Source: an uncultured Erysipelotrichaceae bacterium
Lineage (GTDB): Bacteria; Bacillota_I; Bacilli_A; Erysipelotrichales; Erysipelotrichaceae
NCBI GenBank assembly: GCA_944325685.1
Contig: CALVBC010000011.1
Span: forward strand, 1 to 33,717
Length of the DNA stretch: 33,717 bases
Direction of reading: 5' to 3'
The translations under genes were made by a program, and so were the position numbers. Shown piece after piece: positions 25,094 through 33,678 of the stretch. The notes below the pieces were generated by a model. That model saw nothing but the letters and a program-made list of their open reading frames with translations. It was not told the DNA's origin and searched no databases. Every line of letters begins with the position of its first letter. Positions within the stretch are counted from its first letter, which is position 1.

Positions 25094-26419
25094 ATGAAAA
25101 AAATTTTAGGTGTTTTATTATCAGTATTGATGCTACTAGCGCTTGTCGGTTGTACAAGCAGCGATGGTGGTAATGATGCTGGTAATACGACAGAAGCTAC
25201 TGGTACAGTTTATTACTTAAACTTCAAACCAGAAGCTGATGCTCAATGGCAAGAATTAGCAGAGATCTATACAGAAGAGACTGGTGTTCCTGTTAAAGTA
25301 TTGACAGCTGCAAGTGGTCAATATGAGACAACTCTTAAATCAGAGATGGCTAAGTCAGAAGCTCCTACGCTATTCCAAGTCAATGGTCCTGTAGGTCTAG
25401 CTAGTTGGAAAGATTACTGCTATGACCTAACAGGCAGTAAGATCGCAGGTGAGCTAACCAGTAACGACTATGCCCTGATGGATGGCGATAAAATGGCTGG
25501 TATCGGTTATGTCACCGAGACATATGGTATCATCGTCAATACAAAGCTCCTTGGTGAAGCTGGCTATACATTAGAAGATATCACTGACTTTGATTCATTA
25601 AAGGCAGTTGCAGAAGATATCACCGCAAGATCTGGCGAATTAGGTTTCAGTGCATTCACCAGTGCTGGTATGGATGGTTCAAGTGACTGGCGTTTCAAGA
25701 CGCACTTAGCTAACCTACCTATCTACTACGAATATACTGATGAAGGTATCAATGATACCGATGCGATCAAGGGTACTTACTTAGATAATTACAGAGCTAT
25801 CTGGGATCTATACATCAATAACTCTACAACTGATCCATCACAACTATCCGTCAAGACAGCTGATGATGCAGCAGCAGACTTCGTATTAGGAAAAGCTGTC
25901 TTCTATCAAAATGGTACTTGGGAATACAACAACATCGCTGATGTCGGTGAAGAAAATATCAGTATGATCCCGATCTACATCGGTGCTGAAGGTGAAGAGA
26001 ACCAAGGACTATGTACTGGTACAGAAAACTACTGGTGTGTAAACTCTAAAGCCAGTGAAGAAGATATCCAAGCGACACTTGATTTCATGTATTGGTGTGT
26101 AACTAACGAAACAGCTGTCAAGGGTATCTGCGGTGGTGAAGGTGCTTTACCAAGCGGCGAAGCTGGTATGGGCTTCAATATCCCATTCAAATCAAATCCT
26201 GAAAGTTCAAATCCACTAGTCAATATCAACGCTGACTATGAAGCAGCTGGTAAGAAATCAGTCACTTGGAACTTCACAACGATGCCAAGTGAAGAGTGGA
26301 AGAACGGTGTCGGTAGTGCTTTAACAGTCTATGCAGCTGATCAAACAGATGCTAACTGGGATGCTGTAGTCAGTGCCTTCGTCGATGGCTGGGCTAGTGA
26401 AAAAGCAGCTACGAAATAA
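25094..26419 (+). CDS. maltodextrin ABC transporter substrate-binding lipoprotein
   Basis: Binds malto-oligosaccharides outside the membrane and hands them to the two permeases. The 441-aa precursor has signal peptide MKKILGVLLSVLMLLALVGC with lipobox Cys20, then a Gly/Asn/Thr linker and a family 1 extracellular solute-binding domain (QWQELAEIYTEETGVPVKV, GIIVNTKLL, AVFYQNGTWEY). AGAAGGAGA precedes the ATG. It leads the operon and is followed by a stem-loop before the permeases. Maltodextrin is inferred from the linked malQ; another oligosaccharide is possible. Confidence 0.93.
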   Translation: MKKILGVLLSVLMLLALVGCTSSDGGNDAGNTTEATGTVYYLNFKPEADAQWQELAEIYTEETGVPVKVLTAASGQYETTLKSEMAKSEAPTLFQVNGPVGLASWKDYCYDLTGSKIAGELTSNDYALMDGDKMAGIGYVTETYGIIVNTKLLGEAGYTLEDITDFDSLKAVAEDITARSGELGFSAFTSAGMDGSSDWRFKTHLANLPIYYEYTDEGINDTDAIKGTYLDNYRAIWDLYINNSTTDPSQLSVKTADDAAADFVLGKAVFYQNGTWEYNNIADVGEENISMIPIYIGAEGEENQGLCTGTENYWCVNSKASEEDIQATLDFMYWCVTNETAVKGICGGEGALPSGEAGMGFNIPFKSNPESSNPLVNINADYEAAGKKSVTWNFTTMPSEEWKNGVGSALTVYAADQTDANWDAVVSAFVDGWASEKAATK

Positions 26420-26441
26420 TCATTAGTTAAGATTGCTGTTT

Positions 26442-26466
26442 AGGAGTGGCAATTGATGCCACTCCT
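26442..26466 (+). terminator. intercistronic stem-loop, partial terminator or mRNA stabiliser
   Basis: Perfect 10-bp stem AGGAGTGGCA/TGCCACTCCT with a 5-base loop, then TTAATTT. Between the binding protein and the permeases it would raise the binding protein relative to the membrane parts, as in many sugar ABC operons. Confidence 0.7.
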
Positions 26467-26487
26467 TTAATTTAAAGGGGGAAAGTT

Positions 26488-27330
26488 ATGAGTAAAAACA
26501 TAAAGAAGTATTGGCCTCTATTTGTCTTGCCAACTTTTTTAGCTTTTATCATCGGTTTTATCCTTCCGTTTTTGATCGGTATCTATCTATCGTTCTGTGA
26601 GTTTACGACAGTCACCGATGCGACATTCGTCGGTCTTACTAACTATGTCAAAGCTTTTCAAGATACGATCTTCCAACATTCATTCTGGTATACGGCAGCC
26701 TTTGCGCTCGTGTCGCTTATCATCATCAATGTGGTAGCCTTCTTATTCGCTTTGGCTTTAACACAGAAATTAAAGGGAACTAACATCTTTAGGACGATCT
26801 TCTTTATGCCTAACCTTATCGGTGGTATCGTCTTAGGTTATATCTGGCAACTTATCTTCTCGGGTATCTTGTCACAATACAGTATGGCGATAAACCTCGA
26901 TAGCCGACTTGGCTTTATCGGGCTAGTCATCCTTGTCTGTTGGCAACAGATCGGTTATATGATGATCATCTATATCGCTGGTCTTCAATCGATCCCTGAG
27001 GATATGATGGAAGCAGCGGATATCGATGGGGCGAGTAGTCTGCAAAAGCTCTTTAAGATCACGATCCCGATGATGATGCCGTCGATCACGATATGTACGT
27101 TCCTATCGATCACAAACGGATTCAAACTATTTGATCAAAACCTAGCTTTAACAGCAGGTGAACCAGGTAAGATGTCAGAGATGATGGCTTTGAATATCTT
27201 CAATACCTTCTATGGCCGAGCCGGCTATGAAGGTGTTGGTCAAGCTAAAGCGGTCATCTTCTTTGTCATCGTCGTCGGTATTGGCCTTATCCAACTTTAC
27301 TTTACCAATCGTAAGGAGGTAGAACAGTAA
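26488..27330 (+). CDS. ABC sugar transporter permease, MalF/UgpA type
   Basis: First membrane subunit of the maltodextrin importer, 280 aa, with six hydrophobic segments. The cytoplasmic coupling helix carries the EAA signature (EAADIDGASSLQKLFKITIP), which contacts the ATPase. AAAGGGGG lies before the ATG. Its TAA overlaps the ATG of the next permease gene by one base, implying equal synthesis of the pair. It lacks the long extra N-terminal helices of enterobacterial MalF, as usual in Gram-positive members. Confidence 0.93.
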   Translation: MSKNIKKYWPLFVLPTFLAFIIGFILPFLIGIYLSFCEFTTVTDATFVGLTNYVKAFQDTIFQHSFWYTAAFALVSLIIINVVAFLFALALTQKLKGTNIFRTIFFMPNLIGGIVLGYIWQLIFSGILSQYSMAINLDSRLGFIGLVILVCWQQIGYMMIIYIAGLQSIPEDMMEAADIDGASSLQKLFKITIPMMMPSITICTFLSITNGFKLFDQNLALTAGEPGKMSEMMALNIFNTFYGRAGYEGVGQAKAVIFFVIVVGIGLIQLYFTNRKEVEQ

Positions 27331-28163
27331 TGAAAAAGAAACTCCCTATGTATCTAACGACAGGTATCTTGACCTTTTTGGCCCTGACTTGGGTCTTCCC
27401 GGTCTTTGTCGTCTTGATCAATTCTTTTAAGAATAAGTTGTATATCAATGCTGAACCATTCAAATTACCAAACGCCGATAGTTTTGTGGGCATGGAAAAC
27501 TACGCTGAAGCTATCGACCACTATGAACTATTAAAGGCCCTTGTCATCACGGTCTTTATCACAGTGGTAAGTGTAGCGGTCATTTTGATCTGCACTAGTA
27601 TGTGTGCTTGGTTTATCACCCGTGTCAAAAATAAGGTCACTAAAGCGATCTACATTTTATGTGTCTTTTCGATGGTCGTACCATTCCAGATGGTCATGTT
27701 TACCTTGAGCAAGATCGCTAATATCTTACATTTGACGACGCCTTGGGGCATCGTCATCATCTACCTTGGCTTTGGGGCAGGACTTGCGGTATTCATGTTC
27801 TGTGGCTTTGTCAAGTCGATACCACTTGAGATCGAAGAGGCGGCGATGATCGATGGTTGTACACCGGTCCAGACCTTCTTCAAGGTCGTTTTGCCGATCA
27901 TGAAGCCGACATATATCTCCGTTGGTATCTTAGAGACGATGTGGATCTGGAATGACTTCCTATTACCATATCTCGTCTTAGACATAAACAAGTATAAGAC
28001 CCTATCGATCGCTATCCAATACATGAAGGGGAGCTATGGAAGAGTTGATATGGGAGCGATCATGGCAGCGCTCATCATCGCCGTCATCCCCGTCATCATC
28101 TTCTATCTATCGTGTCAAAAATACATCATCAAAGGTGTGGCAGCTGGTGCTGTCAAGGGTTAA
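27330..28163 (+). CDS. ABC sugar transporter permease, MalG/UgpE type
   Basis: Second membrane subunit, 277 aa, six hydrophobic segments. It contains the EAA motif EEAAMIDGCTPVQTFFKVVLP and the typical MalG stretch WIWNDFLLPYLVL. AAGGAGG in the end of the preceding gene serves its start, and the ATG overlaps the preceding TAA. It ends with a GVAAGAVKG tail, common in this subfamily. The repressor gene follows after 3 bp. Confidence 0.94.
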   Translation: MKKKLPMYLTTGILTFLALTWVFPVFVVLINSFKNKLYINAEPFKLPNADSFVGMENYAEAIDHYELLKALVITVFITVVSVAVILICTSMCAWFITRVKNKVTKAIYILCVFSMVVPFQMVMFTLSKIANILHLTTPWGIVIIYLGFGAGLAVFMFCGFVKSIPLEIEEAAMIDGCTPVQTFFKVVLPIMKPTYISVGILETMWIWNDFLLPYLVLDINKYKTLSIAIQYMKGSYGRVDMGAIMAALIIAVIPVIIFYLSCQKYIIKGVAAGAVKG

Positions 28164-28166
28164 GAC

Positions 28167-29195
28167 ATGACGACGATCAAAGATATCGCCCGTTTGAGTG
28201 GTTATAGTATCGGGACAGTCTCAAGGGTCATCAATGACCATCCTGATGTCTCTGATGCGGCTAGAGAAAAGATCAAGGCGATCATCGCCCAAGAGAACTA
28301 TCGTCCTAATGTGAATGCGAAGAATATGAAAGTCAAAGCTAATGATGTCATAGCTATCTTAGTCAAAGGTCAAGCTAGCTTTCTTTTCGCCGAGATCTTA
28401 GAGCCACTCCAAAACCGCTTTGATGAATATGGGCAAGCGACTTCCGTCCATTATCTCGATGAGAATGACGATGAGGTCAAAAAAGCTAGGTCTTTGATCA
28501 TCGAAGAGAAACCAAAAGGTTTGATCTTTTTAGGGGGAAGTTTAAAGGGCTATGATGAGATATTAGCTGAGTATAATATCCCTACAGTATTACTTACTAA
28601 CTTCCCATATAACAGTAAAAGTGAACTGATATCATCATATACGACTGATGATGAAGATGCGGCCTATCATGCGATCAAGACGCTTATCGAAGATGGTCAT
28701 AATCGCATCGGTATCATCGGTGGTAATGACATCGCTGAGATCGCTAAAAGAAGGGTCAAAGGGGCATTTAAAGCCCTTGAAGATCATATGATCGATCTCG
28801 ATGAGACCTATTATGAACCTTCTAGGTTCTCGCTTGATGGTGGTTATACAGCGGTGGCAAATATCTTAGATCGACATCCTGATCTCAGTGCGATCTTTGC
28901 CCTTTCCGATACGATCGCTTTAGGAGCTTTAAGATGTCTATATGATAGGTGCTTTAAAGTTCCTGATGATATATCGTTGATCGGTTTTGATGGGATCGAA
29001 CTTGGTCAATATGCGATCCCAAGACTTACGACCATCCATCAGGATATCGAAGGCATGGCTAAAAAGGCTGCCAGTGATATCCTGCTTAGGATCGCCACTA
29101 ATAAAAAAGGTGTCCATAAGACGATACCTTATCAATTTGTCAAAGGAGCGACGGTCAAAAAGCTCAATGAAGGGAGGAAGGATGATGAAACGTAG
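28167..29195 (+). CDS. LacI-family repressor of the maltodextrin operon (MalR-like)
   Basis: Sugar-responsive repressor, 342 aa. The N-terminal LacI HTH (TTIKDIARLSGYSIGTVSRVIND) and hinge (YRPNVNAKNMK) are followed by a periplasmic-binding-protein-like effector domain, including LIGFDGIELGQYAIPRLTTI. It lies inside the operon it probably controls, 3 bp after the MalG-type gene, and overlaps malQ by 11 bases. A perfect LacI-type operator sits at the operon promoter. Negative autoregulation relieved by maltose or maltodextrin is the expected scheme; the effector is inferred. Confidence 0.93.
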   Translation: MTTIKDIARLSGYSIGTVSRVINDHPDVSDAAREKIKAIIAQENYRPNVNAKNMKVKANDVIAILVKGQASFLFAEILEPLQNRFDEYGQATSVHYLDENDDEVKKARSLIIEEKPKGLIFLGGSLKGYDEILAEYNIPTVLLTNFPYNSKSELISSYTTDDEDAAYHAIKTLIEDGHNRIGIIGGNDIAEIAKRRVKGAFKALEDHMIDLDETYYEPSRFSLDGGYTAVANILDRHPDLSAIFALSDTIALGALRCLYDRCFKVPDDISLIGFDGIELGQYAIPRLTTIHQDIEGMAKKAASDILLRIATNKKGVHKTIPYQFVKGATVKKLNEGRKDDET

Positions 29196-30666
29196 TGCTG
29201 GTATACTCTGTCCGATCTTCTCTTTGCCAAGCCCTTATGGGATAGGCACTTTAGGTAAAAAAGCATATGAGTTCATCGATTTTCTCAAAGCTAGTAAACA
29301 GACCTATTGGCAGATATTACCGATCGGTGTCACTGGCTTTGGCGATTCACCATATCAGACCTTCAGTGTCTATGCTGGTAATCCCTATTTTATCGATCTC
29401 GATCTATTAAAAGACGAAGGTCTATTAACACAAGATGATATCGATACCAATATCACGACTAAAGATCTTGGCCCTATCGATTATGCAACTCTATACAAAG
29501 AGCGCTTTAAAGTCTTAAAGATCGCTGCTGATAATTATCTTGATAGTGGTGCATATGGCTTTAAGGAATATAGCGAAAAAGAGGATTGGCTTGATGATCA
29601 TGCCTTATTCATGGCTTTAAAAGATCATTTAGGCGGTGGCTCATTTATCGATTGGCCTAAGGAATATCGTTTAAAAGATGAAGAAGCGATCAAAATGATC
29701 AGACCGAAATTAGAAAAAGAGATGACCTACTATATGGTCTATCAGTACTTCTTCTATACCCAATATATGGCCCTTAAAGATTATGCCAATAAGAACGGCA
29801 TCAAGATCATAGGCGATATACCGATCTATTGTGCTTTAGACAGCGTCGATGTCTGGTCAGATCCAAATGAATTTCAACTCGATGAAGATCTAAGACCGAT
29901 CGAAGTTGCTGGTTGTCCACCGGATGGCTTTGCGGCTGATGGTCAATTATGGGGTAATCCACTCTTTGATTGGGACTATATGAAGGAAGATGACTATCGC
30001 TTTTGGATCAAACGTATTAGATATCAATTACGCTTTGTCGATGTCTTGAGGATCGATCACTTCAGGGGCTTTGAAAGTTACTATGCGATACCAGTTCAAG
30101 ATGAAGATGCCAGAAATGGCAGATGGCGTAAAGGTCCAGGTATAGCTTTCTTCAACAAGCTGAAAGAAGAGATACCAGATGCACAACTGATAGCTGAAGA
30201 TCTAGGCTTTTTGACCGATGAGGTCATCCAGATGGTCAAAGATAGTGGTTATCCTGGTATGAAGGTCATTGAGTTTGCCTTTGATTCTAGAGATACCGGA
30301 TCTGGTTATCTACCTCATACCTATGATCACAATTGTGTCGCTTATACCGGGACGCACGACAACGACACGATCGAAGGTTGGTATAAGACATGCTTTATAG
30401 ATGACCGTAAATTCGCTGATGCCTATATCGATATCGATCATACTAAGCCGATCAATTGGCAGATGATAAGAGTGGTCATATCGAGTGTTGCGGATATCGC
30501 GATCATCCCGATCGGTGATTATCTAGGACTAGGGCACAAAGCACGCATCAATACCCCAAGCACCATCGGTCATAACTGGACCTGGCGCTTAGATAGAGAT
30601 CTTATCGATGATAAAGATCTTATCGCAAAGATCAAAAATATGACTTGTCTATATGGCAGAGATTAA
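29185..30666 (+). CDS. malQ: 4-alpha-glucanotransferase (amylomaltase)
   Basis: Disproportionates malto-oligosaccharides inside the cell, releasing glucose and building longer chains. It is a GH77 enzyme of 493 aa. It starts MKRSAGILCPIFSLPSPYGIG, and catalytic residues are Asp291 in LRIDHFRG, Glu338 in AEDLGF and Asp392 in GTHDNDT. AGGGAGG (29171-29177) is 7 bases before the ATG at 29185 and 4 before the adjacent in-frame ATG at 29182. Upstream in-frame codons belong to the overlapping repressor gene. It supplies the metabolic step next to the importer, and the products could feed the cytoplasmic amylase. Confidence 0.95.
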   Translation: MKRSAGILCPIFSLPSPYGIGTLGKKAYEFIDFLKASKQTYWQILPIGVTGFGDSPYQTFSVYAGNPYFIDLDLLKDEGLLTQDDIDTNITTKDLGPIDYATLYKERFKVLKIAADNYLDSGAYGFKEYSEKEDWLDDHALFMALKDHLGGGSFIDWPKEYRLKDEEAIKMIRPKLEKEMTYYMVYQYFFYTQYMALKDYANKNGIKIIGDIPIYCALDSVDVWSDPNEFQLDEDLRPIEVAGCPPDGFAADGQLWGNPLFDWDYMKEDDYRFWIKRIRYQLRFVDVLRIDHFRGFESYYAIPVQDEDARNGRWRKGPGIAFFNKLKEEIPDAQLIAEDLGFLTDEVIQMVKDSGYPGMKVIEFAFDSRDTGSGYLPHTYDHNCVAYTGTHDNDTIEGWYKTCFIDDRKFADAYIDIDHTKPINWQMIRVVISSVADIAIIPIGDYLGLGHKARINTPSTIGHNWTWRLDRDLIDDKDLIAKIKNMTCLYGRD

Positions 30667-30677
30667 GGAGGATAAAT

Positions 30678-31772
30678 ATGGCTACGGTAAATTTAAAGAA
30701 TATCAATAAGATATATGACAATAATGTACAAGCGGTCTTCGATTTTAACCTCGATGTGAACGAAAAGGAATTTGTCGTCTTCGTCGGACCATCGGGTTGT
30801 GGTAAATCGACGACTTTAAGGATGATCGCAGGACTAGAAGAGATCACCAGTGGTGAACTATACATCGATGGCAAGCTCATGAACGATGTTGAACCGAAGA
30901 ACCGTGATATCGCAATGGTCTTCCAATCATACGCTCTTTATCCTCATATGTCTGTCTATGACAATATGGCCTTTAGCTTGAAGCTAAAAAAGATGCCTAA
31001 AGATGAGATCGATAAAAGAGTCAAAGAAGCAGCGAAGATCTTAGAGATCGAACCATATCTCAAACGCAAACCAAAGGCGTTATCCGGTGGTCAAAGACAA
31101 AGGGTCGCTTTAGGTAGAGCGATCGTCAGAAATGCCAAGGTCTTCCTGATGGATGAACCACTAAGTAACCTCGACGCTAAACTCAGGGTCCAGATGCGAA
31201 GTGAGATCATCAAGCTACATGAGAAGATCGGGGCAACGACGATCTATGTTACCCACGACCAGACCGAAGCGATGACGATGGCCGATCGGATCGTCGTCAT
31301 GAAGGATGGCTATATCCAACAGATCGGGACACCAAAAGAGATCTACAATGATCCAGCGAATATGTTTGTGGCCGGCTTCTTAGGATCACCGGCGACATCA
31401 TTCATCAAAGGTGTATATCGCGATGGTCACTTCGATGTGGGTGATCTTCATATCAAACTACCGGATATGTATCTTGAAGGCCTAAAAGCCTATGACGGCA
31501 AAGAAGTCGTCTTAGGTATCAGACCAGAAGACATCTACGCTGAAGGTATCGTTGAAGAGACTTATCCAACTGCACGCTTTAAGATGGATATCGAAGTCGC
31601 TGAGCTATTGGGTCATGAGTATATCTTGCATGGCTCGATCGAAGGCCAAGAATTAGTGGCGAAAGTGGCAAGCCGTCTTGATCCAAAGATGCACGATACG
31701 CTCGATCTTACGATGGACCTATCAAAAGTCCACTTCTATGATATCGATACGCAAAAACGGATCGATCGATAA
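30678..31772 (+). CDS. malK: ABC transporter ATPase, MalK/MsmK/UgpC type
   Basis: Energises sugar import; 364 aa. Motifs: Walker A GPSGCGKST, Q-loop VFQSYALYPHMSV, signature LSGGQRQRVALGRA, Walker B VFLMDEPLSNLD and the switch His in VTHDQTEAMTM. A C-terminal TOBE-type domain (LGIRPEDIYAEG) is the usual regulatory part of MalK-like proteins. AAGGAGG lies before the ATG at 30678; the frame opens earlier but without signal. In many Gram-positive genomes one such ATPase serves several importers; here it is encoded with its likely partners, after malQ, and ends the operon. Confidence 0.95.
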   Translation: MATVNLKNINKIYDNNVQAVFDFNLDVNEKEFVVFVGPSGCGKSTTLRMIAGLEEITSGELYIDGKLMNDVEPKNRDIAMVFQSYALYPHMSVYDNMAFSLKLKKMPKDEIDKRVKEAAKILEIEPYLKRKPKALSGGQRQRVALGRAIVRNAKVFLMDEPLSNLDAKLRVQMRSEIIKLHEKIGATTIYVTHDQTEAMTMADRIVVMKDGYIQQIGTPKEIYNDPANMFVAGFLGSPATSFIKGVYRDGHFDVGDLHIKLPDMYLEGLKAYDGKEVVLGIRPEDIYAEGIVEETYPTARFKMDIEVAELLGHEYILHGSIEGQELVAKVASRLDPKMHDTLDLTMDLSKVHFYDIDTQKRIDR

Positions 31773-31792
31773 AAACTTTAAATAAGTATTTC

Positions 31793-31828
31793 AAAGCACA
31801 AGTATAAAGATCAAGCTTGTGCTTTTTT
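31793..31828 (+). terminator. terminator of the maltodextrin operon
   Basis: AAAGCACAAG/CTTGTGCTTT (31793-31802/31816-31825) with a 13-base loop and six T. Confidence 0.85.
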
Positions 31829-32088
31829 ATTGGGTCAAGTGCTTAAGTTATTTATTTAATTATCGATGATCTATAGAAATGTAAGCGTTTATAATATATA
31901 ACCAGTTTATCAAGATAGTCGTAACTTTCAAGTTGTTGTGAACGATCAGCACTGACATAACTATCTAAGGAGATGCATAGATATATCTTCTGAGTAGCTA
32001 TATCTAAAATGCGCTAGCGCCACTCACTAAAACGATACATCTGTATCATACTTCATAAGATCAATTCATCTAATTGCACTAGTCAACA
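31829..32088. other. non-coding region between maltodextrin operon and insertion sequence
   Basis: No supported gene. Visible elements are TATAAT at 31890-31895 without a matching -35, a perfect palindrome GCGCTAGCGC (32011-32020) and a small hairpin GATACA-TC-TGTATC (32034-32047). AAGGAG at about 31969-31974 is followed only by a 6-codon frame. Confidence 0.5.
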
Positions 32089-32100
32089 GAAAGTAGACAG

Positions 32101-32931
32101 TTAATCATCGTTTTCATCATCTTTCTTCGATAAGTATTCATCCATTACCTCTTTAGGAGTTTTATAACCTAAAGCGTAGGCAGGTCTTTCGTTATTGAAG
32201 AAATCGACGTATTCTCTGATACTTTCTTCGACGTTATCGGAATCATTTATCTTAAAATCAAGATATAGCTCGTCTTTGACCCAACCATTTATGGATTCCA
32301 TAGCCCCATTATCAGTTGGTGTTCCTGCACGAGACATACTTCTTGTGATATTACGTAAAAGAAGATTTTTATTAAAGTCTTTAGAAGCATATACAGACCC
32401 TTGATCAGTGTGTAAGATAAGGTCATAGTCTGGGTATGCTTCTTCTTTTATTTTGATCACTTCATCTCTGCCGTTGATATATGTATTGCGATCACCTTTT
32501 GTATCAGATACAGCCCAAGCTATGATCGCATTATTGAACAGATCCATATAGAAGGTTATCTCATAAGGCTTGCCTTTTATTTTGATCATCGTCATATCTG
32601 ATACGATCACTTGGAATGGCCTTGTGATGACGATATCAGCTAGTACCATATTAGGATAGATACATTCTCTTCCGGCTGCTTTATAGCCCCTAAAGCGCTT
32701 AGAAGCGCTTTTGATGCCACAATAATGGCAGACCCTTTGGGCATAGGTATCAGAGAATACGAGCCCTGTATCATGCCTGATCTTGGAATTTAACCACCTA
32801 TAGCCATGTGAAGGATATTTATCGTGATATTCTTTGAACAGCTTGATATTAGATTCTCTTTCGATTATCTTATCAGTCGGCTTTCTTTGTCGATCACGCC
32901 ATTTATAGAAACTGCTTCTATTGATGTCCAT
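32101..32931 (-). CDS. IS3-family transposase OrfB (DDE integrase part)
   Basis: Catalytic part of the transposase, 276 aa from the ATG at 32931. The HTH_21-like start (INRSSFYKWRDR, SHGYRWLNSKI) is followed by an rve integrase core: first Asp in IVSDMTMIKIKG, second Asp in LILHTDQGSVYAS, and the Glu in DNGAMESINGWVKDE, then the typical FFNNERPAYALGYKTP. The frame stays open another 24 codons upstream to the slippery heptamer at 32997-33003, so the natural product is mostly the OrfA-OrfB fusion made by frameshifting, with the internal ATG giving OrfB alone at most. The stop codon abuts the candidate terminal repeat. Confidence 0.92.
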   Translation of the reverse strand: MDINRSSFYKWRDRQRKPTDKIIERESNIKLFKEYHDKYPSHGYRWLNSKIRHDTGLVFSDTYAQRVCHYCGIKSASKRFRGYKAAGRECIYPNMVLADIVITRPFQVIVSDMTMIKIKGKPYEITFYMDLFNNAIIAWAVSDTKGDRNTYINGRDEVIKIKEEAYPDYDLILHTDQGSVYASKDFNKNLLLRNITRSMSRAGTPTDNGAMESINGWVKDELYLDFKINDSDNVEESIREYVDFFNNERPAYALGYKTPKEVMDEYLSKKDDENDD

Positions 32932-32978
32932 GACCCTACATAATCTTTTAACAGGGAATTCGCTAGATAGTTTGTATA

Positions 32979-33329
32979 TTATCTCGAATTCTGCTTCTTT
33001 AAAGTAATGAATTCCTTTTCCTGACCACCACCTTTCACCATGTAACCTTTTTTTAATCTTTCGACCTCGACTTTCGCTTTGATGATCTCATCGATAAGTT
33101 GGTCTTTAGATAGTTCTTTCAAAGTGTCGATATTGATTTCTTTTTCTATCTTAACCATCACCTGGTCTTTTTTCTTCGATTTAAGACCATTCTCTTTGAC
33201 ATAAGAAGTATAGTAGTATCGTGCCGTACTAGTAGGGATACCATATTTCTTACCAGCTTGAGCGAATGACAACCCATTTTCATGGATGTCCTTCGCTATG
33301 TCGCCTCTTAGCGTCTTATCTGTCGCCAT
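32979..33329 (-). CDS. IS3-family OrfA (DNA-binding part of transposase)
   Basis: A 116-aa protein with an N-terminal helix-turn-helix (RGDIAKDIHENGLSFAQAGKKYGI, then STARYYY), a basic linker and a Leu-rich coiled stretch (IDTLKELSKDQLIDEIIKAK) of the kind that mediates multimerisation. AAGGAGG lies about 6 bases before the ATG. It recognises the IS ends and, alone, usually represses transposition. The last codons overlap the upstream extension of orfB in the -1 frame. Confidence 0.88.
   Translation of the reverse strand: MATDKTLRGDIAKDIHENGLSFAQAGKKYGIPTSTARYYYTSYVKENGLKSKKKDQVMVKIEKEINIDTLKELSKDQLIDEIIKAKVEVERLKKGYMVKGGGQEKEFITLKKQNSR
32997..33003 (-). promoter_or_regulatory. programmed -1 ribosomal frameshift site of the IS
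   Basis: On the minus strand the orfA codons ACT TTA AAG contain the heptamer T-TTA-AAG (pattern X-XXY-YYZ). Slipping back one base gives TTT AAA GAA GCA GAA, which enters the open orfB frame; without slipping OrfA ends at the TAA at 32979-32981. Confidence 0.75.
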
Positions 33330-33382
33330 CCTTTATCCTCCTTGTCTATTTTTAAATGACACATCGTCCTTGGATCTTCGCC

Positions 33383-33418
33383 CATCTGTCTACATTCAAT
33401 ATTGAATGTAGACAGATG
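33383..33418. repeat. perfect 36-bp palindrome at the IS end
   Basis: CATCTGTCTACATTCAAT followed immediately by its exact reverse complement, with no spacer. It contains the candidate IS terminal repeat (GTAGACAG) in both orientations and lies 54 bp upstream of orfA. Confidence 0.9.
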
Positions 33419-33499
33419 CATATATATCACTCACTTATAATATAACACTGTATATTTACTGTTTGTCTGTGTCTACTTTATTAAATCACTTCATTAAGC

Positions 33500-33527
33500 T
33501 TGAATTAAGTTATACGCAAGTTATAAA
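33500..33527 (+). promoter_or_regulatory. promoter ahead of the tetranucleotide repeat
   Basis: TTGAAT (33500-33505), 16 bases, TATAAA (33522-33527). The start site would be near 33534, followed by SD-like AAGGGGAG at 33542-33549. Confidence 0.5.
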
Positions 33528-33558
33528 ATAGTATTCGTTAGAAGGGGAGAAATAACAC

Positions 33559-33678
<120 letters not shown>

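Larger units (their letters stand above)
32089..33397 (-). mobile_element. IS3-family insertion sequence (ends provisional)
   Basis: Two overlapping-frame genes on the minus strand (orfA, orfB with a DDE integrase) plus a -1 slippery site are the IS3 hallmark. Candidate terminal repeats are GAAAGTAGACAG (32089-32100) and, inverted, GAATGTAGACAG (33386-33397), 11 of 12 matching, 1309 bp apart. An alternative right end is at 33470-33479, where the inverted AAAGTAGACA matches 10 of 10. No target duplication is evident with either, so the boundaries are not settled. The reading frames appear intact, so the element may be active. Confidence 0.75.

Noticed and set aside
28987-30666. malQ starting at 28987
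   Set aside because: That part is the repressor gene in another frame; AGGGAGG and the conserved MKRSAGILCP start fix 29185.
31890-31895. Promoter at TATAAT before the IS
   Set aside because: There is no acceptable -35 and no gene or terminator downstream to serve.
33470-33479. Right end of the IS at TGTCTACTTT
   Set aside because: It matches the left end 10 of 10, but lies 150 bp before orfA with no target duplication. I kept it only as an alternative to 33397, which has a longer 11-of-12 match.
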